A stretch of DNA of 47,472 nt, taken from contig JBBQVS010000023.1 in the NCBI GenBank assembly GCA_038211295.1, forward strand, positions 1 to 47,472, given 5' to 3'. Every line of letters starts with the position of its first letter. The stretch's first letter is position 1. The position numbers and the translations under genes were made by a program. Positions 7,911 through 18,192 of the stretch are shown here, in pieces. The stretch is from JBBQVS01 sp038211295. Its GTDB lineage: Bacteria > Chloroflexota > Ktedonobacteria > Ktedonobacterales > Ktedonobacteraceae. Below the pieces are notes generated by a model, which was not told where the DNA came from, made no database searches, and worked only from the letters and a program-made list of their open reading frames with translations.

Positions 7911-8692
7911 CTACTCTCTACTCAAAACATGTAAAACGGTCAATGTACACAGCGCATGGGTGGAAGACGTATTGTGTCGCGCTCCTTGTCGGAGTGGTGC
8001 TTATGAGTACGCTTTGCACGCACACAAGCGCGAATGCTGCGGCGGCACTCACAACAACAGCACTTACACATCTCGAAAATAACGCCTCGGTGTGGGGCAT
8101 CTATCAGGATCAAGGGCAGGTGCAGGGGACGCTCGTGAATGTCGCCCAACCTAGTCTTGACGGAAACGCCCTTGCTGCCTCGCTCGTGAGTGGGCAGGCG
8201 TATACGGGAATGCACTCCTACCGTAACCTTGCCCCTGCCGATAACGCGGTCACGTTTCAACTCGACCTCTCCTTTCAGTTTTCTGACGCGGCAGCTGTGC
8301 AAGCTCTGGAATTCACGACGAGCAAGTGGTACAACAACAAGCGTTGGGAGTGGGCCTTGCAATGGGAAAACGTGGGCGACGGTGGCCCACAACAGGGTGC
8401 GCCACCCACATGGCGGTTGTGGACGGGGAGCAGTTGGCAGGACACAGGTATTCGCCAATCGCTGAACGCCCAGACATGGCACACGCTGAGTCTCACTGGC
8501 AAGATCGTCAACGGTAAGGTACACTATACGGGCTTTCAGTGTGACGGAAGCGGATCCACTCTCACCAATACGTTCGCACCCGTTGCTTCGTCAGGCGATT
8601 TGCTAGCTGTCGCGGTCCAATTGGACGGAAACGGACAAGAAGATTCCTATCAACTGTACATTGATCGTGTCAATCTGAGCTACGGTGCGTAG
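7907..8692 (+). CDS. Secreted protein, probable beta-sandwich (concanavalin/lectin-like)
   Basis: A 261-residue protein. Residues 1-20 are basic, 24-40 form a hydrophobic core and an ANAAA site near 43-47 suits signal peptidase, so the mature chain is extracellular. The body is rich in Trp, Gly, Asn and alternating hydrophobic residues (for example TTSKWYNNKRWEWALQW and WRLWTGSSWQDTG) and ends in a beta-like DSYQLYIDRVNLSYG strand. This suits a jelly-roll fold such as those in polysaccharide lyases or lectins, but no catalytic motif is recognised. The start overlaps the flippase stop, so it is the last gene of the operon and may bind, modify or anchor the exported glycan. The family assignment is inference. 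Confidence 0.7.
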   Translation: MTTLYSKHVKRSMYTAHGWKTYCVALLVGVVLMSTLCTHTSANAAAALTTTALTHLENNASVWGIYQDQGQVQGTLVNVAQPSLDGNALAASLVSGQAYTGMHSYRNLAPADNAVTFQLDLSFQFSDAAAVQALEFTTSKWYNNKRWEWALQWENVGDGGPQQGAPPTWRLWTGSSWQDTGIRQSLNAQTWHTLSLTGKIVNGKVHYTGFQCDGSGSTLTNTFAPVASSGDLLAVAVQLDGNGQEDSYQLYIDRVNLSYGA

Positions 8693-8740
8693 ACACAGGT
8701 GAAGGGCGATGGGAGGCATGATGTGGGGAAAGGGGGAACA

Positions 8741-8795
8741 TGGCGCGGGCAAGCCGCGCCACTACTATACACTATGGCGCGGGCAAGCCGCGCCA
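8741..8795. repeat. Hairpin repeat copies B and C (stem TGGCGCGG/CCGCGCCA, twice)
   Basis: Two identical 21-base hairpins lie at 8741-8761 and 8775-8795, each with 8-bp arms around GCAAG and separated by CTACTATACACTA. They sit between the end of the glycan operon and the GH92 promoter and may also stop transcription, although no T-tract follows. Confidence 0.85.
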
Positions 8796-8856
8796 TGTGA
8801 AGGACGCGCTATGTCAACTATGCAGACGCTGTGCTTAGCTTGTGGTTTTGAAGAGT

Positions 8857-8884
8857 TTGCAAAGTAACGGGCATATGCTATCAT
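8857..8884 (+). promoter_or_regulatory. Candidate sigma-A-type promoter for the GH92 gene
   Basis: TTGCAA (8857-8862) and TATCAT (8879-8884) are separated by 16 bases, 28 bases before the GH92 start codon. Both boxes are close to consensus. Confidence 0.55.
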
Positions 8885-8912
8885 AGGCACAGAAAAAGAC
8901 GGGGAGAAAACC

Positions 8913-11183
8913 ATGAGATGCCTGTTGCTAGCATTTGTTCTGCTCTTGCTTATGACCGCGTGTACTCCACCTAACACTAGTCCTGTGCGGAAGCCAAGCG
9001 TGCCAGACGCTACTGCGTTGACGCAGCTTGTCAACTCTTTTATTGGGACTGCCGAGGGTAGCTCAAAATTTGGCTTCAACGGCAATAGCGGTGATACTTT
9101 TCCGGGCGCAACGTATCCTGTTGGTATGGTGCAGTGGAGTCCCGATACACCATCTAACCTCCCCGGTGGCTATTATTATCCTGATACTACTATTGAAGGG
9201 TTCAGTCTGACACACTTCAGTGGGCGTGGGTGCAATGCCTATCAAGACATCCCATTTATGCCCTATGTTGGCGCGGTTACAATTCCACCAAGCACAGACC
9301 CCACGCGCTATTTCTCGTCTTTTTCTCATCGAAACGAAAAGGCAAGCCCCGGCTATTACAGTGTCGTGCTGGACGCCTCCAAAGTGAAGGTAGAATTAAC
9401 GGTCACGCCGCGCACAGGTTACGGACAGTTTACCTATCCCGCCTCCACTGCCTCAACAATGTTGATTAACGCGGGTGGGAGCGTTAAAGGGAATAGTCTG
9501 TCACATGTGCAAATCGACGCCGCAACGAGTGAAGTAAGCGGCTTCGCGACAAGCACTATAGGGTGTGGTAGTACCTCCTACACAGTCTATTTCGCGGCAC
9601 AATTTGACCGTCCGTTCAGCAGTTTTGGTGTGTGGAATACTACTATCGTGCGTCCTGGAGCAACGAGTAGTACAACGCCTCATTCGGGGGCGTTCGTTAC
9701 CTTTGATACGACGCAAAAGGCTGCTGTGCATGTGAGAGTTGGCATCTCGTTTGTGAGTGTCGCCAACGCTGTGCTTAACCGCACAAGTGAGGACGCCAAC
9801 GCCGATTTCGTGACCGTTCGCGCCGCTGCCGATGCCGCGTGGAACGCACGCCTGAGGAGTATCGAAATCACAGGCGGAACCAATGACGAGCGGACTATCT
9901 TTTATACCGCCCTCTATCACACCTTTTTGCATCCCAATATATTTAATGATGTGAATGGTCAATATCGCGGCTTTGATAACGTCATTCACAGCGTCGAGAC
10001 GGGTCACACACAGTATGAGAATATCGCGGGTTGGGATCAATACCGCTCGCTAATCCAGTTACGCGCGGTGTTGGCTCCCGCCGAGGCCAGCGACATCGCG
10101 CAATCACTGGTGAACGACGCGGTGCAGGGGGATGGACACTTGCCGCGCTGGGAACAGACAAACGCGGACTCACACGGCATGATTGGCGATAATGGTTCAC
10201 TGGTGATCGCGCAAGCCTATGCGTTTGGTGCTACTGCGTTCGATACACGGGGTGCGCTAAACGCGATGCTGAATGGACAGGCAAAAATCCGCGAGGGGCT
10301 GGTGGATTATCAGAAACTCGGCTATGTTGCGGCAGAACATCAGGGTAATTCTGTTTCGGTTACGGAAGAATACAGTATCGCGGACTTCGCCATCTCGACA
10401 TTCGCGCAGACGCTTGGAAACGTGAGTGTGGCTACTCTGTATCGGCAGCGTTCAAACAATTGGCAACATCTCTTTAACGCTACAAGCGGTCTTGTTCAAC
10501 CGCGCAATAGCGATGGAAGTTGGGCGACAGGTTCTTCTGCCACGGCGCAAAAGGGTTTTACCGAAGGCGACTCGATGCAGTACACATGGCTTGTTCCTTT
10601 CAATGTACATAGCCTGTTCACGAAAATGGGCGGCGACACCAACGCTGTGTCGCGCCTTGATAGTTTTTTTACAAAGCTGAACGAGGGGCAAGAGAGCCAG
10701 TACGCTTTTATGGGCAATGAGCCTTGCTTTGAAGTACCCTGGGAATATGCGTTTGCTGGTGCGCCCTCGCACATGCAACGCGTTATTCGCGCGATTCAGA
10801 CGAAACTCTTTCATAATACGCCCGGCGGTTTACCGGGAAACGACGATGGCGGGGCCATGTCTTCGTGGTATGTCTTTTCCACACTTGGCCTCTATCCCGA
10901 AATACCAGCGGTGGGTGGCTTCGTCGTGGGTAGTCCGAGTTTCTCCGCCATCAAATTGCACTTTGGCAACGGGAATGTGCTACACGTCACCGCTTCCAAT
11001 GCTTCAGATGCGACGCCTTATGTACAACGTCTCAGTGTGAACAAGCAGCAGACGACGCAGTTATGGCTTACATGGGACGCGCTAAAGCAAGGGGCGGACA
11101 TTCAGTTCATGCTGAGTAGCCGTCCGACAAACTGGGGAAGTGGCCCAAACGATGCTCCGCCATCGTATTCCGCGAGCCTCTAG
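8913..11183 (+). CDS. GH92 family alpha-mannosidase, lipoprotein
   Basis: A surface-anchored exo-alpha-mannosidase of 756 residues. The N-terminus is a lipoprotein signal with lipobox LMTAC, giving Cys17 as the lipidated residue. An N-terminal beta-sandwich (VNSFIGT...FPGATYPVGMVQWSPDT) is followed by the (alpha/alpha)6 catalytic barrel. Hallmarks of GH92 are present: GWDQYRS near 372-378, NEP near 602-604 and DDGGAMSSWYVFSTLGLYP near 643-661. The family uses calcium and an inverting mechanism to trim alpha-1,2/1,3/1,6-mannosides from fungal or host glycans. Linkage preference cannot be read here. It is a single-gene unit with its own promoter, and a hairpin terminator lies just after the stop. 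It suits an organism feeding on fungal mannan. Confidence 0.95.
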   Translation: MRCLLLAFVLLLLMTACTPPNTSPVRKPSVPDATALTQLVNSFIGTAEGSSKFGFNGNSGDTFPGATYPVGMVQWSPDTPSNLPGGYYYPDTTIEGFSLTHFSGRGCNAYQDIPFMPYVGAVTIPPSTDPTRYFSSFSHRNEKASPGYYSVVLDASKVKVELTVTPRTGYGQFTYPASTASTMLINAGGSVKGNSLSHVQIDAATSEVSGFATSTIGCGSTSYTVYFAAQFDRPFSSFGVWNTTIVRPGATSSTTPHSGAFVTFDTTQKAAVHVRVGISFVSVANAVLNRTSEDANADFVTVRAAADAAWNARLRSIEITGGTNDERTIFYTALYHTFLHPNIFNDVNGQYRGFDNVIHSVETGHTQYENIAGWDQYRSLIQLRAVLAPAEASDIAQSLVNDAVQGDGHLPRWEQTNADSHGMIGDNGSLVIAQAYAFGATAFDTRGALNAMLNGQAKIREGLVDYQKLGYVAAEHQGNSVSVTEEYSIADFAISTFAQTLGNVSVATLYRQRSNNWQHLFNATSGLVQPRNSDGSWATGSSATAQKGFTEGDSMQYTWLVPFNVHSLFTKMGGDTNAVSRLDSFFTKLNEGQESQYAFMGNEPCFEVPWEYAFAGAPSHMQRVIRAIQTKLFHNTPGGLPGNDDGGAMSSWYVFSTLGLYPEIPAVGGFVVGSPSFSAIKLHFGNGNVLHVTASNASDATPYVQRLSVNKQQTTQLWLTWDALKQGADIQFMLSSRPTNWGSGPNDAPPSYSASL

Positions 11184-11187
11184 CCTC

Positions 11188-11222
11188 ATTGAGTCCAACG
11201 AACTCCTGAAGTTGGACTCAAT
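11188..11222. terminator. Bidirectional hairpin between convergent genes
   Basis: Perfect 12-bp arms ATTGAGTCCAAC and GTTGGACTCAAT flank an 11-base loop, four bases after the GH92 stop and 21 bases before the kynU stop. There is no strong T-tract. Parts of the sequence (GCCTCATTG, CAACGAAC, TGAAGTTG) recur near 17410, so it may also be a dispersed element. Confidence 0.6.
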
Positions 11223-11243
11223 GCCCTGACTCGTGTCTATATG

Positions 11244-12512
11244 CTACGTAACAATCGGAGTCTCGTTGGGATATTTTTCATATAGTCTTTCGGTAACGAT
11301 TTGTTGGAGGCGCGTAACGGTTGTGTGAATATCGCGGAATGAGGTGTAAAGTGGTGCGATGCCGAGCCGAATATTGTCGGGTGCGCGGAAATCGGGGAGA
11401 ACGTTCAGGTCGTTGAGCAGTGTCAGGTCGATACGTAGCCCTTCGTCGTGGCCGAGCGAGATGTGGCTTCCACGTTCCGCGACGGCACGTGGTGAGTTCA
11501 GTCGAAAGCCAAGCGGTGCCAGTACAGTTTCCCAGAGAGCGATCAGATACTCGCTCTGTCGCGCTGACTTCTCTCGCAACGCGTCGAGTCCTGCTTCCAG
11601 GAGGAGATCAACGCCTGTCTCAATGAGTGACAGCGAGACAATCGGGGCTGTGCCTGTTAAAAAGCCGCGTAACCCTGTTGCTGGTTGGTATGTTTGCCCG
11701 AAACCAAACAAGTCTTTTTGTCCCATCCAACCCGCGATAGGATTGCTCAAGCGTTCCTGTAGGTCGCGTCGAATATAGAGAAACGCGGGTGCGCCTGGCC
11801 CACCGTTCAGATACTTATAGGTGCAACCAATCGCGAGGTCAACCCCCGCCTCGTTGAGCTGTATCGGCATTGCTCCGACTGAATGGCTCAGATCCCACAG
11901 CACGAGCGTACCGACGCGGTGGGCCTCCGCCGTAAGAGCTGCCATATCATAGGTATAGCCGCTTTTGAAGACGGTGTGGGAAAGCGTCAGCAGGGCGACC
12001 TGTTCGTTCAGATGTGCGTGAATTTCGTCTACAGGGCCATAGATTCCATCACGCGAGGGCAAGATATCCAGCGAATGCTGCCCGTTGAGCAGGTCAATCG
12101 CCCCCTGTAGTACGTAGAGATCGGACGGAAAATTGAGGTTATCGGTCACAATGCGGGAGCGTCCATGCTGGAAGCGCAACGCGGCAACCGCTAACTTAAA
12201 CAGATTGACGGAGGTAGAGTCAGCGACAATCACCTCGTCAGGGTGCGCCCCAATCAATCGCGCGATTTTCGCGCCCACGCGTTCCGGTGCTGTAAACCAC
12301 CCCTCGTTCCAACTCCGAATTAAACGCTCACCCCACTGGCGCGTCAGCAAGTCTTGCGCGAGTGGCAGAGTAGCTTGTGGCAGGCGTCCAAGCGAGTTGC
12401 CGTCCATATAGATAAGTTCGGGGTCAGTAATTACGAAGCGTTCCCGAAAAGAGGCAAGCGCGTCCTGCTCATCGAGTTGGCGTGCGTAGGCGACATCTGT
12501 AGCTATGGTCAT
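11244..12512 (-). CDS. kynU: Kynureninase
   Basis: A PLP enzyme of 422 residues that cleaves kynurenine to anthranilate and alanine (or 3-hydroxykynurenine to 3-hydroxyanthranilate) in tryptophan breakdown. Recognised by YMDGNSLGRLP (35-45), SVNLFKL (101-107), FPSDLY (128-133), WDLSHSVGAMP (206-216) with the PLP-binding Asp207, and TYKYLNGGPGAPAF (231-244) with the Schiff-base Lys233. Length is normal. The start at 12512 follows AAAGGAA; longer in-frame starts up to 12677 run into a decayed gene and are rejected. It lies directly downstream of a tryptophan 2,3-dioxygenase remnant, so the two once formed a kyn operon. Without the dioxygenase here, kynurenine must come from elsewhere in the genome or from outside. 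Confidence 0.95.
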   Translation of the reverse strand: MTIATDVAYARQLDEQDALASFRERFVITDPELIYMDGNSLGRLPQATLPLAQDLLTRQWGERLIRSWNEGWFTAPERVGAKIARLIGAHPDEVIVADSTSVNLFKLAVAALRFQHGRSRIVTDNLNFPSDLYVLQGAIDLLNGQHSLDILPSRDGIYGPVDEIHAHLNEQVALLTLSHTVFKSGYTYDMAALTAEAHRVGTLVLWDLSHSVGAMPIQLNEAGVDLAIGCTYKYLNGGPGAPAFLYIRRDLQERLSNPIAGWMGQKDLFGFGQTYQPATGLRGFLTGTAPIVSLSLIETGVDLLLEAGLDALREKSARQSEYLIALWETVLAPLGFRLNSPRAVAERGSHISLGHDEGLRIDLTLLNDLNVLPDFRAPDNIRLGIAPLYTSFRDIHTTVTRLQQIVTERLYEKYPNETPIVT

Positions 12513-12535
12513 GGGTATGTTTCCTTTCGCGGGTG

Positions 12536-12822
12536 CTAGAATTGTGAGCGGATACTCCACAGATCGGGGAAGAACGGCTTGATCGTCGCCTTGAGGTATT
12601 CGGAGTCGGAAGAGCCGCCGAAGCCGGGCTTGCCACCAGTGGTGCGCTCGACCATCTTGGCGTGACGGTATCGTCATTCCTGAAAGCCCTCACCATGTCA
12701 ATCCAATTTTCGCAGATGTTGCTCACAATCGCGTTGTTATGATACAAGTTGATGAGAATGGCCTGTGTGGATGAGGGAGCAACGGCCTGCGTGACATCGC
12801 GGTGCAGTTGCTCCTCTGGCAT
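12536..12822 (-). pseudogene. Tryptophan 2,3-dioxygenase remnant (C-terminal part, frameshifted)
   Basis: The minus strand encodes NLYHNNAIVSNICENWIDM in one frame and then, one frame away, RYRHAKMVERTTGGKPGFGG, followed by a tail ending FFPDLWSIRSQF and a stop at 12536. This is the end of tryptophan 2,3-dioxygenase, whose family motif is EWRYRHxKMVER. Two lesions are visible: a lost base after the codons for IDM, and TGG changed to TGA just before RYRHA. Only about 95 codons remain, and the N-terminal heme and substrate part is missing. Its position before kynU shows the ancestral dioxygenase-kynureninase order. A sequencing error could explain one lesion but not the missing N-terminal part. 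Confidence 0.85.
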
Positions 12823-12841
12823 TGTATCGCCATTGATAGAT

Positions 12842-12919
12842 AAGTAGTAAAGAGTTTTGTAAATACTACTTATTCTATTTCCTGTGAAAACAGTTCGCCG
12901 GGAATAGAATAAGTAGTAT
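12842..12919. repeat. Nested inverted repeats after valS
   Basis: A central arm (12863-12882, ATACTACTTATTCTATTTCC) pairs with 12901-12919 with one bulged base. Its first half also pairs with AAGTAGTA at 12842-12849, so two alternative hairpins are possible. It begins eight bases after the valS stop and may act as its terminator, though only a short T-run follows. AAGTAGTA-type motifs occur three times. Confidence 0.65.
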
Positions 12920-12926
12920 TGTTGCT

Positions 12927-15647
<2,721 letters not shown>

Positions 15648-15676
15648 AAAACCTCCCGATGGTGCTTTTACACATA

Positions 15677-15714
15677 TAAAAACCCTTTCACCGTCATACA
15701 AGGACGAGAAAGGG
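15677..15714 (-). terminator. T-box leader terminator
   Basis: On the minus strand GCCCTTTCTCGTCCTTG pairs with GACGGTGAAAGGG and is followed by TTTTTAT. It lies about 30 bases before the valS start and competes with the antiterminator formed by the T-box sequence just upstream. Confidence 0.85.
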
Positions 15715-15963
15715 CATTACTCGTGATACCACCTTATTTCGGTCAATTATTCTAGTCTGGATTGTGAAGTACACAATTCGGCACGAGAAATACCTGACCC
15801 TCAAGCTGTGCTATAACGGACACACCGTGAAAACTAGACGCGACGCGCTTCATTTCCAGACTCACAGGCGACCTTCAGTATGCTTTGTCGGGGAAGTCTT
15901 TCAGCCGATGAACTTCCCTCTCTTGACGAATTTGCGCTACCTACTCCTCCTGCTCTCAGCCGA
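15677..15963 (-). promoter_or_regulatory. T-box leader, valine specificity
   Basis: The minus strand of the valS leader carries AAGGTGGTATCACGAG (around 15721-15736), a close match to the T-box consensus AGGGTGGTACCGCG that pairs with an uncharged tRNA 3' end, followed at once by a terminator stem. Upstream is a Stem I region with AGAGAGGGAAGTT and GGCTGAAAGACTTCCC. Next comes CTGAAGGTCGCCTGTGAG, in which the specifier position reads GTC (15870-15872), a valine codon. This agrees with the downstream synthetase. T-box leaders raise expression when uncharged tRNA accumulates. The exact 5' end is not visible; a TTGACA at 16003-16008 (minus strand) is a possible -35 box. Confidence 0.9.
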
Positions 15964-16049
15964 AGAATATAGAAAATTGTATTGAGTACAATATATCATA
16001 AATGTCAAGGGATGTAGAGCAAAAAGAAGGGGACATGAGAGGGGAAGCA

Positions 16050-16170
16050 TGGCGCGGGCAAGCCGCTCCACTCCTATACATGGCTTCGTGTAGCTTTATC
16101 ATGCTATGTAAGACCTGCCCAAGCGGTGAAACGCGTAGTATAGTAGCCACAGTGGCTCACCCTTATCATG
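16050..16170. repeat. Degenerate hairpin repeat copy D and related fragment
   Basis: TGGCGCGGGCAAGCCGCTCCA (split here as TGGCGCGG, GCAAG, CCGCTCCA) at 16050-16070 is copy B with one mismatch in the stem, followed by CTCCTATAC. At 16118-16170 a second stretch shares GCGGTGAAACGCGTAGTATAG and TCATGCTC with the first 90 bases of the window. No gene is seen in 15990-16315 beyond the valS promoter region. Confidence 0.65.
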
Positions 16171-16315
16171 CTCTCTGCTAATCCAGTTCCGCAACTGACT
16201 CTTGCGATAGACAAAAGTATGTTGAGCTTGTTTAGCAAACGCCTCGCTTGCGAAAATTCGTTATATACCTGTATACTCATAAAAAATTTATGATAATAAA
16301 GAAAGAGGGGTCAAT

Positions 16316-17347
16316 TTGCAATCTCATTATACCTTGATACGCTCTCGACAAGCCAGCCAGCTTGAAAGCATCGCGAAACTCGCACTGGGAGCTACCATCT
16401 TCGTAGCTGTCAGCACCATTGTCGCGGAAATGGTCAATAGTACGTTTCTGCACAAACTACAGGTATCTCCAACACAGCAAATCGTTGACCATGATGGTGT
16501 TCTGGAAGAAATCGCGCGCATCCAAGCATTCGAGAAGAGACTCCCGTTACAGGATATCTGTTTCACAAAGGTACTGACGCATGGACACAAGGTGAAACAG
16601 GCGATTATTTTGATGCATGGTATGACCAGTTGCCCACGCCAGTTTGATGAGTTGGGTGTGCTTCTTTTTGAGCAAGGCTATAATGTGCTTATTCCCCGAA
16701 TGCCTTATAACGGATATACGGATTTAGATACACCGGACCTGCGGCATATCACAATGAAGGATTTGCGCGATTGTAGTGCAATTATGATAGATATCGCACA
16801 TGGTTTAGGGGAACATGTTACATATGCGGGTCTTTCGGTGGGAGGCACGATGGCGGCATGGGTCGCGCAGAACCGTGCCGATGTCGATAGGGCAATTCTT
16901 ATCGCACCTGCCTTTACAATTGATCGCCACCTGGGGGTAGCAGCAAGTAAACTTATAATGTACCTGCTCTATCTACTTCCCAACCTGATGACACAATGGT
17001 TCAGACGCGGGCATGGTTCCCCGTTCGGGTATCGCGGTTTTGCTACCCGTAGTCTCGCGGTAATGATGCGTCTGGGCTTCACTGTTTATGAGGCGGCCCG
17101 TAAGGAGAACGCGGCGGTGGAGTCGGTGCTTGTCATCACTAATGCATCTGACCCCTCCGTAAATAACGGCATCATACAACGCCTGGTAGAGCGGTGGCGT
17201 AAGCGTGGATTGAGATACTACGAAATGTATGAGTTCCCTGCAAGCTATAAGCTGCCTCATGACATCATCGGCACACAAAACCCACAACAGCAGGTAGCTT
17301 TTGTCTATCCAATTCTGCTTGCCCTTATTACACGAAAATACAGGTAG
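16316..17347 (+). CDS. Membrane-anchored alpha/beta hydrolase (carboxylesterase/lipase-like)
   Basis: A 343-residue serine hydrolase. A hydrophobic segment at 22-42 probably anchors it. The oxyanion strand is ILMHGMTSCP (98-107), the nucleophile elbow is GLSVGG with Ser174, and Asp279 (NASDPSV) and His315 (LPHD) complete a credible triad. It resembles monoacylglycerol-lipase/EstD-type esterases, but the substrate is unknown. The start codon is TTG at 16316 with AGAGGGG five bases upstream, and no better start is visible. The gene end lies in a 50-bp tandem duplication that changed the final codons from RK-stop to RKYR-stop. Confidence 0.83.
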   Translation: MQSHYTLIRSRQASQLESIAKLALGATIFVAVSTIVAEMVNSTFLHKLQVSPTQQIVDHDGVLEEIARIQAFEKRLPLQDICFTKVLTHGHKVKQAIILMHGMTSCPRQFDELGVLLFEQGYNVLIPRMPYNGYTDLDTPDLRHITMKDLRDCSAIMIDIAHGLGEHVTYAGLSVGGTMAAWVAQNRADVDRAILIAPAFTIDRHLGVAASKLIMYLLYLLPNLMTQWFRRGHGSPFGYRGFATRSLAVMMRLGFTVYEAARKENAAVESVLVITNASDPSVNNGIIQRLVERWRKRGLRYYEMYEFPASYKLPHDIIGTQNPQQQVAFVYPILLALITRKYR

Positions 17348-17390
17348 CTTTTGTCTATCCGATTCTGCTTGCCCTTATTACACGAAAATA
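17291..17390 (+). repeat. 50-bp tandem duplication over a gene end
   Basis: Bases 17291-17340 are repeated at 17341-17390 with a single difference (A17311 versus G17361). The duplicated unit contains the last 16 codons of the hydrolase. The stop used now is formed at the repeat junction, and the original stop survives at 17388-17390. Confidence 0.97.
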
Positions 17391-17491
17391 GTCGAGAGCA
17401 TGACAAGAGCTTGCCTCATTGCATTCAACGAACCGATGAAGTTGCTTGGTGAGCGGGTTGAGGCATAATGGGGGCGGTATGAGAGAGCGAG

Positions 17492-17529
17492 TGTGAGCAT
17501 GACGGCGGCGAGCCGCCGTCATGCTCACA
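17492..17529. terminator. Perfect 18-bp palindrome, shared by convergent genes
   Basis: TGTGAGCATGACGGCGGC, then GA, then its exact complement. It lies 11 bases after the stop of the minus-strand gene at 17541. No T-run follows, and the GCATGAC core links it to the dispersed hairpin repeats at 65 and 28824, so it may be a repeat copy acting as a terminator. Confidence 0.75.
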
Positions 17530-17540
17530 CTTAGAATGTT

Positions 17541-18041
17541 TTATCTTTTCTTCGGATCGAAGTGGTGATGCAAGACCGCACCTACTATGAAGGTGTGCTT
17601 CTCAACCAGGCCCTTGAGCAGAGTAGCGCGTTTCTGGTCAAGTTTGCCAGCGTGCAGTTCCTGATCGATGACCGTATTGGTGCTCTTTATAAGAATTGCC
17701 TTGAGGTCTTTGAGTGAAACACCCTGATCTTTTGCGATCTTGACGAGACGCCCGTCATTCTTCAACTTCTCGGTGAGCTGGGCGGCAGTCAGGTGCAACT
17801 GGGGCGCGATCTGGTCAACAAGTGCGTCGCTATGGTTGCGTGTAAACACCCGCAATGGAAGGTATTCCGCCGTGTGTTTCGCCACAACATGCTTTGTAGT
17901 GCCTTTGGTTGACGTAGGCGTTGTTGTTGGTGTAGCTGTGCCGTGCGCGGAGGCCAGTAGGGGACTCGCGAAAACTGCAGCGCAAATCAGAGCAAGCAGG
18001 AGCAACAGGCTACCGCCGCCAATGTAGAGTACCTTTTTCAT
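17541..18041 (-). CDS. Small secreted helical protein of unknown function
   Basis: A 166-residue protein. The N-terminus MKKVLYIGG with a strong hydrophobic core (9-30) and ASAHG is a signal peptide. A Thr/Pro-rich linker (34-52) leads to a helical domain. That domain has the repeated pattern LHLTAAQLTEKLKNDGRLVKIAKDQG and then a second helix pair ending in HHHFDPKKR; the first pattern runs over about 26 residues, so it is given only in parts: LHLTAAQL, EKLKNDG, IAKDQGVS. Such LTxxQLxxxLxxGxSLxxIAxxxGVS repeats are common in secreted proteins of spore-forming actinobacteria and Ktedonobacteria, with unknown role. The start at 18041 is chosen for the signal peptide and an upstream AAGGGAAAG. 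It is transcribed in the same direction as ackA but 151 bases apart. Confidence 0.75.
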   Translation of the reverse strand: MKKVLYIGGGSLLLLLALICAAVFASPLLASAHGTATPTTTPTSTKGTTKHVVAKHTAEYLPLRVFTRNHSDALVDQIAPQLHLTAAQLTEKLKNDGRLVKIAKDQGVSLKDLKAILIKSTNTVIDQELHAGKLDQKRATLLKGLVEKHTFIVGAVLHHHFDPKKR

Positions 18042-18192
18042 GAAACTTTCCCTTTTAGTATTTTCGATATATTTTAGAGACACCTATGAGTTGTATAACT
18101 CTCGCCCCCTTTTCCTGGGGACACTTATAGTATAGAGGAAAAATGTGAATCATCCGTTGTGAAAATCTCATGATATCCTCAAGATTGATGCC

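Noticed and set aside
7940..8524. A 194-codon minus-strand open frame
   Set aside because: Antisense to the secreted protein at 7907, which has a signal peptide and is coupled to the flippase gene.
12513..12677. An N-terminal extension of kynureninase from an upstream in-frame start
   Set aside because: The extension is an out-of-frame reading of the dioxygenase remnant. The start at 12512 has its own ribosome site and matches the family length.
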